NCBI GenBank assembly: GCA_022560735.1
Contig: JADFSO010000001.1
Span: 62,001-126,000, forward strand
Length of the DNA stretch: 64,000 nucleotides
Origin: Pseudomonadota bacterium
Lineage (GTDB): Bacteria; Pseudomonadota; Gammaproteobacteria; Steroidobacterales; MnTg04
Reading direction: 5' to 3'
In this document: piece by piece, positions 25,359 through 34,900 of the stretch
Position numbering within the stretch: position 1 is the stretch's first letter
Layout of the letters: each line of letters opens with the position of its first letter
Notes under the pieces: generated by a model
Database searches by the model: none
Seen by the model: only the letters and a program-made list of their open reading frames with translations
What the model was told of the DNA's origin: nothing
Made by a program: the position numbers and the translations under genes

Positions 25359-26546
25359 ATGAATCAACCTGGACAAAGTTCGCCTGGCAACCAGGTCAGC
25401 ATGAGCCTGCCGGCCTGGACCTATAGCCATGCGGAGTTTTTCGAGCTGGAAAAACTGCGCATATTCAGGCGTTCCTGGCAGGTTGTTTGCCATGTGTCGG
25501 ACATCCCGGAGCCCGGCGATTATTTCCGTTTCGATTTCCTCGATGAACCCCTGGTCGTTTTGCGGGACAAGCGGCGGGCTGTGCGGGCTTTTTCCAATGT
25601 CTGCCGCCACCGGGCGGCGAGGCTGCTGGATGGTGAAAACGGCGGCATGCGTGGAACCTGTCGCGACGGGCTGATCCGTTGCCCATACCACGCCTGGACT
25701 TATGACCTGGATGGCCGGCTGGCTCATATGCCGTACGAGGGGACTTATGAGGGGTTTAGCAAACAGGATTGTCGCCTGCCGGAAATTGCCGTCGATATCT
25801 GGATGGGGTTCATTTTTGTCTCGCTGGAACCGGCCACGCCAACGGTCAGCGAGATCATGGCGCCCTTCGAGGACAGCCTGTCCCCGTTACGCATGGATCA
25901 GATGAAAGCACTGGGCCGGATTCGCCTGAGGTCGCGCAAAGTCAACTGGAAAAACGTCGTGGACAATTATGTAGACGGTCTGCACATCAATGTGGCGCAC
26001 CCGGGTTTGCGCGGCATCGCCGGAAAAAATTACCGCCTGGCCGCCGGCGAGCATGTTCAGCACATTCAGTCGCAATTGCATGAGAGCGGGTCGGTCGGCT
26101 GGTCCGAGCGCATGTATCTGGCAGTGCTGCCCGAGCGTAGCGATCTGCCCGCCGAGCGTCGCCGGTTGTGGGAATACTTTTTGCTGTGGCCGAACACGGC
26201 TTTCGATATATACCCGGACCAGGTGGATTTCATGCAAATGTTGCCGCTCAGCCCCGGGGAAACCCTGATTCGCGAGATTTCCTATGCCCTGCCCGATGAA
26301 TCGCGGGAAATGCGCCTGGCCCGCTACCTGAACTGGCGGGTCAACCGGAAAGTCAACGCGGAAGATCGGGGCCTGATCGAGAGAGTGCAGCACGGCATGG
26401 GCAGCAGCGGCTTCAAGCAAGGTCCGCTCGCCAGCGGTGAAGTCTGTCTCAAAATGTTTGCCGACAAAATCCGCAGCATTCTGCCCGTCGCAAAGCTGGC
26501 CGAGAAACCGGCGGGCTCTCTGGCCGAGCTGATGGCACCGGATTAG
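25359..26546 (+). CDS. Rieske non-heme iron oxygenase, large subunit
   Basis: 395 residues from ATG 25359. Rieske [2Fe-2S] ligands C82-R-H84 and C108-x2-H111; mononuclear iron site with D202 N203, bridging Asp206, His209 and His214 in DNYVDGLHINVAHPG. Such subunits hydroxylate aromatic rings or N-demethylate quaternary amines, as in the glycine-betaine or carnitine oxygenases, taking electrons from a separate reductase not seen here. The next gene, an amidinohydrolase, starts two bases after the stop, so the two are coupled. This makes a methylated nitrogen compound a reasonable but unproven substrate. Confidence 0.85.
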   Translation: MNQPGQSSPGNQVSMSLPAWTYSHAEFFELEKLRIFRRSWQVVCHVSDIPEPGDYFRFDFLDEPLVVLRDKRRAVRAFSNVCRHRAARLLDGENGGMRGTCRDGLIRCPYHAWTYDLDGRLAHMPYEGTYEGFSKQDCRLPEIAVDIWMGFIFVSLEPATPTVSEIMAPFEDSLSPLRMDQMKALGRIRLRSRKVNWKNVVDNYVDGLHINVAHPGLRGIAGKNYRLAAGEHVQHIQSQLHESGSVGWSERMYLAVLPERSDLPAERRRLWEYFLLWPNTAFDIYPDQVDFMQMLPLSPGETLIREISYALPDESREMRLARYLNWRVNRKVNAEDRGLIERVQHGMGSSGFKQGPLASGEVCLKMFADKIRSILPVAKLAEKPAGSLAELMAPD

Positions 26547-26548
26547 AC

Positions 26549-27424
26549 ATGGTGTTGTCTGTGCGCAACGAATGGGGTGCGATCGATACGCTGTTGATGC
26601 GGCATCCAAAGGAGGCCTTTGCAAGCCAGGCGCGCATAGATCGGCAATGGCAGGCGCTCAATTACCACGCCCCACCGGATTTCAAGGCGGCTTGCCGGGA
26701 ATTCGATTCGCTGCTCGAACTGTTGGCGCCGAGGGTCAACAAGATCGAGCTGTTGCCGGCCGATGGCGGCAGTATCGATTCGTTGTATCTGCGAGATTCC
26801 AGCGTCGTATGCGATGCGGGTTCCATCCTTTGTCGAATGGGGAAGAAAAGCCGGGCCGGTGAACCGCCCGAAGTTGAGGCCTGGCTGAGCGAAAATGGCC
26901 ACGAGGTAGCTGGCAGAATCGTCGATGATGGCCTGCTCGAAGGTGGCGACCTGATCTGGCTCGATGAGCGTACCGTTGCTATCGGCCAGGGTTATCGCAG
27001 CAATTCTCAAGGTCTCGAGCAGTTTGCGAAATTCGCCGGTAACGATGTCGATGTGATTGCCGTGCCATTGCCGCACTGGAACGGGCCGGCCGATGTGTTG
27101 CACCTGATGTCCATGATCAGTCCGCTGGACCAGGACCTGGCGTTGGTCTATTCGCCACTGATGCCGGTGGTTTTCCGCGAATACCTGTTGTCGCGGGATA
27201 TTCGATTGGTCGAGGTTCCTGCAACGGAATATGCGCAGCTCGCCTGCAATGTCCTGGCGCTCGGGCCGCGATTGTGCCTGATGCTGTCGGGTAATCCGCT
27301 GACCCGGGTTTTGCTGGAACAAGCCGGTTGTGAAGTCCTGGTTTTTTCCGGCGACGACATTTGCCGCAAGGGGGAAGGAGGTCCGACCTGCCTGACCCGG
27401 CCATTGCGTCGCTCGGCGACCTGA
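26549..27424 (+). CDS. amidinohydrolase of the DDAH / arginine deiminase superfamily
   Basis: 291 residues from ATG 26549. Pentein-fold motifs: substrate-binding Asp in LYLRDSSVV, LEGGDLIWL, the general-base His near 185 (VLHLMSMISPLDQD), and the nucleophilic Cys281 in GGPTCLTRP. DDAH hydrolyses N-omega-methylated arginines to citrulline plus methylamines. Arginine deiminase or another amidine hydrolase cannot be excluded. Close coupling to the Rieske gene is unusual and suggests the two act in one pathway. Confidence 0.82.
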   Translation: MVLSVRNEWGAIDTLLMRHPKEAFASQARIDRQWQALNYHAPPDFKAACREFDSLLELLAPRVNKIELLPADGGSIDSLYLRDSSVVCDAGSILCRMGKKSRAGEPPEVEAWLSENGHEVAGRIVDDGLLEGGDLIWLDERTVAIGQGYRSNSQGLEQFAKFAGNDVDVIAVPLPHWNGPADVLHLMSMISPLDQDLALVYSPLMPVVFREYLLSRDIRLVEVPATEYAQLACNVLALGPRLCLMLSGNPLTRVLLEQAGCEVLVFSGDDICRKGEGGPTCLTRPLRRSAT

Positions 27425-27524
27425 CCCGTGGGCAAACAATGTTCTGCGCAATCATCACGACGATTCATGAATAAGCCGGGCCAGGGCGTTTGCCAAATTT
27501 TTTTCTGCAAGCTGCCAGGGCTAA

Positions 27525-27566
27525 TTGATTGAGGTCAAGACCGCGTTTCCGCGCATTGCCTAGACT
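27525..27566 (+). promoter_or_regulatory. FNR/Anr-type class II promoter upstream of cytochrome c gene
   Basis: TTGAT-TGAG-GTCAA at 27525-27538 matches the FNR consensus TTGAT-N4-ATCAA in nine of ten positions. A TAGACT -10-like element lies at 27561-27566. If transcription starts near 27573, the box is centred at about -41.5, the position used by class II FNR activation. This suggests induction of the cytochrome gene at low oxygen. A nine-codon leader frame (ATG 27574) ends overlapping the ATG at 27600. Confidence 0.65.
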
Positions 27567-27599
27567 CTTCACCATGTCTGAAATCAGGAGAATGAAGGA

Positions 27600-27911
27600 A
27601 TGAAAAAATCCATTGTCGTTGCCACGGGGATATTGGCATTGCTGAGCGCCGGGCCGCTGGTGGCCGGTGATGCTGCGGCGGGCAAGGCGAAATCCGCGAC
27701 CTGCGCGGCTTGCCACGGACCGACCGGCATCAGTATCAACCCGATGTGGCCCAGCCTGGCGGGGCAGCAGGAAGTGTATCTTGCCAAGCAGATGACAGCA
27801 TTTAGAGATGGCGCGCGCAGCGACCCGATGATGGGGCCGATGGCGGCGGCTTTGAGCGATGCCGATATTGCAGACCTGGCGGCATTTTATGCGGCCCAAT
27901 CCTGCAAATAA
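27600..27911 (+). CDS. class I cytochrome c (c553/c5-like)
   Basis: 103 residues from ATG 27600 with AAGGA upstream. Signal peptide, then heme site CAACH (C35-H39) and a likely axial Met within DPMMGPMA. Small periplasmic electron carrier delivering electrons to terminal oxidases or reductases. Preceded by an FNR-type promoter and followed by a strong terminator, so it is a single-gene unit, apparently tuned to low oxygen. Confidence 0.9.
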   Translation: MKKSIVVATGILALLSAGPLVAGDAAAGKAKSATCAACHGPTGISINPMWPSLAGQQEVYLAKQMTAFRDGARSDPMMGPMAAALSDADIADLAAFYAAQSCK

Positions 27912-27936
27912 GGGATTGCCGATCCTACGGTTTGGA

Positions 27937-27964
27937 GCCCGGCCAGCTAGCCGGGCTTTTTTTT
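27937..27964. terminator. Rho-independent terminator
   Basis: Stem AGCCCGGC / GCCGGGCT with 6-base loop CAGCTA and a run of T up to 27964. It ends the cytochrome c transcript and overlaps the last codons of the convergent PLP gene. Confidence 0.85.
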
Positions 27965-29020
27965 GACGCTCAAATATTTCTGCAATGCCGGGTCCAGCAA
28001 CGAAAGGTCCAGGCCGTTGGCCGGTGCCAACGCCCGTGAGTTGGCCGTGTTCCAGAACAGGACCTTTGCCGCAAAGGCCGGATCAGCCAGGTCATCGTTC
28101 ATTGCCGCGAGGGTTTTGCCGGTGTAGGTGCCCTCCAGTTTCAAACCCAGCTTGCGGCCGATCGCGACGGCTATCCGGCCTTCAGGTGTGCCGCGCGCAT
28201 ATCCCGCGCCGAGATACTGTTGGCGAATTTCGAATCGCCCCGGGTCGAACGGCAGATCGGGAAAGTTATCGTCGTATTTTCTCAGGCGCATGACCGTGCG
28301 CCGCCATAGCGATTCCAGCACGCGCGGATTCGCTATCGACCCATCGACAACCCTGACCGCGATGACACGGCTGTCGAGGCCCGCGGCGGCGAGCCCCAGC
28401 CCCAGCCCCGCGACGCTGCCGGTCGTACCCATCGCCATATAGATGAAATCGGGCTCGGCCAGCAAACCCTGTTCGATTTGCCTGCGGAGTTCGAATGCCG
28501 CGCTGACAAAACCTGTTGCACCGGTTGCGTTGGAACCGCCGGCGGGAATGAGCAGCGGATAGATGCCGGTTCTCTTTTTCTCGCGCCTGAGTTCTGTTAC
28601 TGCCGCCATCGCTTGTTCGCCGATCCTCGGATAATCGCAGGTTCTTGCGCCGCTGCGCGCCACGGCGGCGAGATTGGCCGCCAGGTAAGATGTAGCGGGT
28701 TGCCGCGAAAGAATCGCGATGCAATCGAGGCCCAGTTTTCTGCAACAACGCGCGGTTGCCAGCACGTGATTCGAACCCACCACGCCGAAGATCATGACGG
28801 CCTTGCGATTTTCGGCGAGTGCGCGACCGAGCAGAAACTCCAGTTTGCGCATCTTGTTGCCGCCATACAGCGGGCTGCTCAGGTCATCGCGCTTGATCCA
28901 GATCCGCTGGCCAGGTCGTCCCGGCCAGCCTCGCCGGGTAATCGGCGTAGGCAGCTTCGTCAGCGAGACCCACGGCAGACTGCCGCCAAGACCCGGGTAG
29001 TATTCAAACAAGGCTGCCAC
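27947..29020 (-). CDS. PLP-dependent D-cysteine desulfhydrase / ACC deaminase family enzyme
   Basis: 357 residues from GTG 29020 with GAAGAG upstream. Fold-type II PLP enzyme: the Schiff-base Lys sits in SPLYGGNKMRKLEFL, and the phosphate-binding loop includes GGSNATGATGF. Family members deaminate D-cysteine or related amino acids (D-cysteine desulfhydrase, ACC deaminase). Four bases downstream of a DMT transporter on the same strand, so the two are probably cotranscribed; the transporter could move the substrate or product. Confidence 0.85.
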   Translation of the reverse strand: MAALFEYYPGLGGSLPWVSLTKLPTPITRRGWPGRPGQRIWIKRDDLSSPLYGGNKMRKLEFLLGRALAENRKAVMIFGVVGSNHVLATARCCRKLGLDCIAILSRQPATSYLAANLAAVARSGARTCDYPRIGEQAMAAVTELRREKKRTGIYPLLIPAGGSNATGATGFVSAAFELRRQIEQGLLAEPDFIYMAMGTTGSVAGLGLGLAAAGLDSRVIAVRVVDGSIANPRVLESLWRRTVMRLRKYDDNFPDLPFDPGRFEIRQQYLGAGYARGTPEGRIAVAIGRKLGLKLEGTYTGKTLAAMNDDLADPAFAAKVLFWNTANSRALAPANGLDLSLLDPALQKYLSVKKKPG

Positions 29021-29024
29021 CTCT

Positions 29025-29987
29025 TCAGCTTACCTGGTTGGCTTGCTTCCGCTGCATTTTTTTCGTGCTGTTCCGGCGACCGCCCATCGCGGTTACGATC
29101 GAACCGCCGACCACCAGGATAGCGCCGGTCAGGGCCAGCGCGCCAAGGTTTTCGCTGGCCAACCGGTCGGGAAACCAGCGGCTGTAGATTTCGGCGAAAG
29201 ACAGGGTCAGCAGGGGCGTAATCGCCAGTATCGCGCTGACCCTGGTCGCTTGCCAGTGATTCAACGCTTCGGCAAAAGCGCCATAGGCGACCAGGGTATT
29301 GATGGAGGCCAGCAACAAAAGACCCAGCGCAAAACCGTTCAATTCGAATATTGCCGAAGGCCGCGCCCAGGGCCAGAACAGCAGCATCGATGCACAATAG
29401 AGCAAGAACATGACCTGGTTCGATGTCAGGTGTCGCAGCAACTGTTTCTGCGCCAGCGCGTATGCCGCCCAGCATGCAGATGCCACCACTACCATCAGTA
29501 CACCGCTCGTTTGTGTGCCGAGACCCGAGAACATCTCGACCAGCCGATGATTGAAAAACAAGCCCAGGCCAAGCGCCAGGACCAGTACGCCAACCCACTG
29601 CCTTAGCTTGAATCGCTCGCCGAAGAAAAGCAGTCCCCCTGCCATCAGCATGATGGGCGCGAGTTGTATGACCACCTGTGCGGTCCCGGGGCTGACCAGA
29701 TTCAGGCTCAGAAGAAACAGCAGGTAACTACCGGCCAGACCGACAACCGCGATCAGCAGCAACCAGCGGGCGTTTGTTGACAAGCTTTTCACAGTGGGAA
29801 ACCTGGCCGATGCCGCGAGATATATGCCAACGACTGGCGCCGCGATCAGGAATCGATACCAGTTGATGGTGGCCGCATCCATATGCGCAAGCAAAAGCTT
29901 TAGCACGATCGGCAAAACGCCCCACATCGAAACGGTGGTGAGCGACAACAGCAGGCCCAGTCGCCATCGTCCGGTCGTTTGATGCAT
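29025..29987 (-). CDS. EamA/DMT superfamily transporter
   Basis: 320 residues from ATG 29987, about ten transmembrane helices in two EamA repeats (NWYRFLIAAPVVGIYLA; GTAQVVIQLAPIMLMAGGLLF in the first). The C-terminus is basic (RRNSTKKMQRKQ). Exporter of small metabolites or amino acids. First gene of a unit with the D-cysteine desulfhydrase-like gene 4 bases downstream. Confidence 0.85.
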   Translation of the reverse strand: MHQTTGRWRLGLLLSLTTVSMWGVLPIVLKLLLAHMDAATINWYRFLIAAPVVGIYLAASARFPTVKSLSTNARWLLLIAVVGLAGSYLLFLLSLNLVSPGTAQVVIQLAPIMLMAGGLLFFGERFKLRQWVGVLVLALGLGLFFNHRLVEMFSGLGTQTSGVLMVVVASACWAAYALAQKQLLRHLTSNQVMFLLYCASMLLFWPWARPSAIFELNGFALGLLLLASINTLVAYGAFAEALNHWQATRVSAILAITPLLTLSFAEIYSRWFPDRLASENLGALALTGAILVVGGSIVTAMGGRRNSTKKMQRKQANQVS

Positions 29988-30085
29988 GGTTTATTCCTGC
30001 GAGTACGCGAAAAGCAGAAAGCTTATTCCTGTGTCTGTTCGGAAACCACCCGGTTGATGCTTTTTCTTCACTGCGGGCGATTTAT

Positions 30086-30245
30086 GGAAGCTCTGATCTA
30101 TTCATGAACTCGTATCTTGTGTCCAAAATGTCCAGCTTCCGCGTTGCGAATCTTCGCAATAGCCAGCTATTAGGTGCGATCCGCGCCTTGAATCTGAACA
30201 TTTTGAATCACAATCTACTTCGCTCATGAATAGATCAGAGCTTCC
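30086..30245. mobile_element. 160-bp element with perfect 22-bp terminal inverted repeats (MITE-like)
   Basis: The left end 30086-30107 begins GGAAGCTCTGATCTATTCAT, and 30224-30245 is its exact reverse complement. Complementarity continues inward imperfectly, including AAAATGT(C/T)CAG on both sides. The interior has no coding frame. This is the layout of a non-autonomous miniature transposon. No clear target-site duplication is visible. It occupies most of the 352 bases 29988-30339. The remainder contains a small AACACA-TCG-TGTGTT hairpin at 30283-30297 just before the tail sheath gene. Confidence 0.75.
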
Positions 30246-30339
30246 CTGGATTTACGGGATTGTCCGGTCCTGATCGAAAATCAACACATCGTGTGTTAGT
30301 TTGTAGCCGGGTTCACATCCTTGACCATCGGAGCAAGCC

Positions 30340-31914
30340 GTGCCTGACCGCTATAAGCCGGGCATCCTGGTTGAAGAATCAGTTGCGCCGGAGCAGCCTA
30401 TTGAAAATGCTGCCGCCGCGATCGCTGCTTTCGTCGGCCGCACCCTGCGCGGGCCGCTCAACCTCCCGACCGAAGTGAATAGCTTTCGCGACTTCAATGA
30501 AACCTTCGGTAGTCTCTGGCGTTCGAGTCCGCTGTCTTTCGCGGTCGAGCAATATTTTTTGCAGGGCGGTCGGCAAGCGATCATCGTCCGAGTCATCAAT
30601 GGCGGCAGCAGCGCCACTATAGAAATTCCGTGCGGCGAGGAAATGCTGACGCTCGAGGCCAGGTCGCCGGGTGCGCACGAAGCGCTGCGCGTATCGGTCG
30701 ATTACGACAATATCGAGGATGATAACGAGCAACTTTTCAATATCGTCATTCAGCGATTGCGTGACCGGCACTTGGCCATCGTCGCGGACCAGGAAATTTA
30801 CCTCTGTGTCGGCGTAAAGGAAAACGATAGCGCGAATATTGCCAATGTCCTGCTCGATTCAGACCTGGTGCGGGTCATTGGTGAGGTGCCTTCACAACGC
30901 CCCGACAGGACCGTAAAAAACAGCGTGATGGCGGAAGTGGCTTACCTGGGGGTGTCGGCGAAGGGGAGCGACGGCAGTGAAACGAGCGATTACGATCTGA
31001 TCGGTTCGGCCGCAGAGGCCACCGGCATGCACGCCCTGCAGAAAATACCTTGTTTCAATTTTCTCGTGTTGCCGCCGCATGCGCGCGGCGAGGGACCGGG
31101 CCCGGTCGCGTTGCTGGCTGCGGCACGATTGTGCCGGCAACGCGGGGCAATATTGCTGACCGATCCCGATGCGGCATGGAGCAACCCGACCGAGGCGATC
31201 GCCGGTTTCAGGCGGCTGAATTTTGCCAGCGACAATGCCGTGATGTTTTATCCGTGGCTCAAAATGATCAATCGGCTGACCGGAAAAACGGAGGATTTCC
31301 CGCCATCCGGGGCAATGGCAGGCTACCTCGCGCGTGCTTCGGCCGATGGCAAAGTCTGGCGAAAGCCCGAGGAAACCCAGGTTCTTTTGCGCGGCGGAAT
31401 ACGCATATCGCGGATCGTGCCGGATGACCAGGCGGTACACCTGCGGGCGATGGGCGTAAACGTCCTTGGCCAGTATGGCTCGCTCGTGCAAACCGGTTCC
31501 AGGTTGATGACCCTGGGTCCCGGTCCGGGCGGCAGCCGGTCGCTGGGCGCCAGGCGCGTCTTGCAACAGACCATCGAAAGCATTCGCCAGGGAACACGCT
31601 GGATCGTGTTCCAGAAAAATGACGAGCAGTTGTGGGAAAAGGTTCGTCTCCAGGTAGAGGCCTATCTTGCAAAAATACACCGGGAGGGCGCTTTCCCCGC
31701 CGCCAGGCAGAGGCAGGCATGGTTCGTGCTGTGCGGACCCAAGACCCACAGCGAAACCGATCTCGCGGAAGGCGCTCTGAACATCATCGTGGCCCTCGCC
31801 ACCGTTCGGCCCGGCCAGTTCATTATTTACCGGATTCGTCATTTGATTGGCCGATCGGATGTGACCCGGGTCATCGGCCTGGATCTGGAAAGCATCAATT
31901 ATCTGAGCGGTTGA
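30340..31914 (+). CDS. phage-type tail sheath protein, without phage neighbours
   Basis: 524 residues from GTG 30340 with GGAG 7 bases upstream. The N-terminus YKPGILVEE, the stretch AVEQYFLQGGRQAIIVRV (about 70-90) and the C-terminal part (GTRWIVFQKNDEQLWEKV, GALNIIVALATVRPGQFII) are typical of contractile tail sheath proteins (T4 gp18 / COG3497). Sheath subunits polymerise around a tail tube in phages, R-type pyocins and extracellular contractile injection systems. No tube, baseplate, spike or ATPase gene is present on either side, so this is an orphan, either a remnant or a component whose partners lie elsewhere. Confidence 0.85.
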   Translation: MPDRYKPGILVEESVAPEQPIENAAAAIAAFVGRTLRGPLNLPTEVNSFRDFNETFGSLWRSSPLSFAVEQYFLQGGRQAIIVRVINGGSSATIEIPCGEEMLTLEARSPGAHEALRVSVDYDNIEDDNEQLFNIVIQRLRDRHLAIVADQEIYLCVGVKENDSANIANVLLDSDLVRVIGEVPSQRPDRTVKNSVMAEVAYLGVSAKGSDGSETSDYDLIGSAAEATGMHALQKIPCFNFLVLPPHARGEGPGPVALLAAARLCRQRGAILLTDPDAAWSNPTEAIAGFRRLNFASDNAVMFYPWLKMINRLTGKTEDFPPSGAMAGYLARASADGKVWRKPEETQVLLRGGIRISRIVPDDQAVHLRAMGVNVLGQYGSLVQTGSRLMTLGPGPGGSRSLGARRVLQQTIESIRQGTRWIVFQKNDEQLWEKVRLQVEAYLAKIHREGAFPAARQRQAWFVLCGPKTHSETDLAEGALNIIVALATVRPGQFIIYRIRHLIGRSDVTRVIGLDLESINYLSG

Positions 31915-31944
31915 ACTACCGCAGGCGCCCAATCGCCGGTAAAT

Positions 31945-34900
31945 TTATTCCGCGTCCCGGTCTGGAATGCCGTAGCCACCACCGCCCGGCGTATCGATAA
32001 TCAGGACATCACCCGGCTCGACCTGGAAACTTGCGGTAGCCTCGAGCGCAACGATATCCCCATTTGCTTTTTGCAGGCTGTTTCTGCCGGCAGCGGCATC
32101 TGTTCCACCCGCCAGGCCGGATGGCGCGGTTTTGCGACGACCGGAAAGTATTGCCGCCGTCATGGGTTGCAAAAACTCCAGGCTGCGATGCGCACCATTG
32201 CCGCCACGATACTTGCCATCGCCGCCCGAATTTTTGCGAATCGAAAATTCACGTACCCGCACCGGAAACCTGCTCTCGAGAACTTCAGGATCTGTCAGTC
32301 TGGAATTCGTCATGTGGGTGTGGATCGCATCGGTGCCATGAAAACCATCGCCGGCGCCGGATCCGCCGCAGATGGTTTCGTAGTATTGCCATCGTGAATC
32401 GCCAAAGGTCAGGTTGTTCATCGTCCCCTGTGCGGACGCTTGCAGATTCAAGGCGCCGTACAGCACGTCGACGATGCACTGGGAGGTTTCCACGTTACCG
32501 GCGACGACCGCTGCCGGGTATGCCGGCGCCAGCATACTGCCTGCCGGTATTTTGATGGCCAGCGGTTTCAGGCAGCCCTCGTTGAGCGGGATCTTGTGAT
32601 CGACGAGGGTTCTGAACACATACAGCACGGCCGCGGTACACACCGATGCCGGCGCGTTGAAGTTGTTCCCCGCCTGCGGCGAGGTTCCTGCGAAATCGAT
32701 AATGGCGCTGCGCTTGCTCTGGTCCACGCAGATTGCAACCTGAATCGTCTGGCCGGTATCCATGAGCAACGAGTACTTGCCGTCTTTCAAGTGACCTATC
32801 GCGCGCCGAACGGATTCCTCGGCGTTGTCCTGGACGTGCTCCACATAGGCCTGTACGGTGGCCAGTCCATAGTGGTCGATTACGCTGCCGAGTTCCTTCA
32901 GGCCACGTCGATTTGCGGCGACCTGCGCCTTGAGATCCTCGATATTTTGCTGCGGGTTTCGTGCCGGCCATTCGCCGCCGGTCAACAGACTTAGCAGTCG
33001 GGTCTCATCGAGTTGCCCGTCCCTGACGATCCTGAGGTTATCCAGCAGCGTGCCTTCCTGTTCGATCCGCGTGCTGTCCGGTGGCATCGAGCCCGGTGTG
33101 ATGCCGCCAATATCGGCATGGTGCGCGCGCGATGCCAGGTAGAAAACAGGCTTCGCACGGTCAAACCAGGCTGGCGTGACCACGGTAATATCGGGCAAAT
33201 GGGTGCCGCCGGCATAGGGCGCGTTGAGCGCAAAACTGTCGCCGGGCCGCATATCCGCCGCGTGCTTTCTGACCACCGTGGCGACACTGTCGCCCATGGA
33301 TCCCAGGTGTACCGGCATGTGTGGCGCATTCGCCACCAGCCCGCCGTGTTCATCGAACAAGGCGCAGGAGAAATCCAGCCGCTCCTTGATGTTGACCGAA
33401 TGCGCCGTGTTGCGCAGCACCACACCCATCTGGGTCGCGATATGCATGAACAGGTTGTTAAAGACCTCCAGCATGATCGGGTCGGCGCCGGTGGCCGTGC
33501 AGTCGTCTGCCGGCTTGACTTGTACGTCGCTCCTTTCCAGCTGCAAATGCCCGTCATCGAGAACGCGGGCTCGCCACCCCGGATCGACCACCGTGGTCGC
33601 GGAATCATCGAAAATCACTGCCGGGCCATCGACTGCACAGCCAGCACCCAGGTCAACCCGGTCAAACCAGGCGGCGGTTCGCCAGCCACCCGGGCAATAA
33701 AAGGGCAACTGCGCGACCGCATCCGGCAACGGCGATGCCGCCAATATCGCCGGCGGGATGTTTTCCGGGTCGCCGATGGATTCCACGGCGAGGTTTTCGA
33801 TGACCACGGCCTGGCTGGCAACCGAAAAACCATAGTGCTCGCGATGTGCGCTTGCGAAATCGTTTTTCATCGTGGCCGGGTCGGACCACGGGACCGGCAA
33901 TACACTGTCGGAGCCCTGGTAACGAAGCTGCGCCTGGCAGCGGGTTTGCACCCCCTTGTCTGCTGCCTGCTGCGCGGCGACTGCTGCGCGAGATTGCCGG
34001 ATCAGCCGGTCAGCGAGCGGCTGCAGGGCGGCCAGCGATTTCTCGTCGAGAATGGTCGAGACTGTCTGTTGCCGCAGATCACGGATTTCGGCCAGCCCCA
34101 TACCCAGCGCCGACAACACCCCGGCCTGCGGGTGAATCAGGATCCGGCGCATGCCGAGGCTGTCTGCAACCCGGCAGCAAAGTTGCCCGCCGGCGCCACC
34201 AAAGCAGTACAGGGCGAACTCCTGGGCGTCGTGACCACGCTGGACGCTGACCGTCTTGATCGCGTTCGCCATATTTTCCACGGCAATGGTCAGGAATCCT
34301 TCCGCGACTTCTTCCGCGGATTTTCCCCCGCCCGTTTCTGCATTGATTCGCCCGGTGAGTTTAGCGAAGGCCTTGCGGGTCGCGCCGATATCCAGCGATT
34401 GATTGCCGGCAGGGCCAAAGACCATCGGGAAAAATTTTTCGCTTAACCTGCCCAGCAGCAAGTTGGCATCGGTGACGCACAACGGGCCGTTCCTGCGATA
34501 ACAGGCCGGTCCCGGGTCGGCGCCCGCGGATTCGGGGCCGACCTGCAGACGCTCGTCGCGAAAGCGCAGCCGCGATCCGCCGCCGGCGGCAACGGTCTCG
34601 ATACGCATCATCGGCGCCCGCATGCGTACGCCGGCGACCTCGGTCTCGTAGACCCTTTCATAATCGCCGGCATACAGCGAGACATCGGTGGAAGTGCCAC
34701 CCATGTCAAAAGCGATCAGCCGGTCGCAACCGGTGGCGGTACCCGCTTTTGCCATGGCCACGACACCGCCGGCAGGACCCGACAGGATGCTGTTGCGGCC
34801 ATGGAAACGATGCGCTTCGGTCAGCCCGCCGTGACTTTGCATGAACAGCAGGCGCATATCGGGATGCTTTCGCTTAAGCGCATGGTCTATCCGGTCTACG

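Noticed and set aside
30340-31914. Prophage or contractile injection cluster around the sheath gene
   Set aside because: Neighbours are metabolic and transport genes; no tail tube, baseplate, portal, integrase or lysis gene.
33013-34446. 477-codon frame on the plus strand within the oxoprolinase gene
   Set aside because: Antisense shadow of the HyuA/HyuB fusion.
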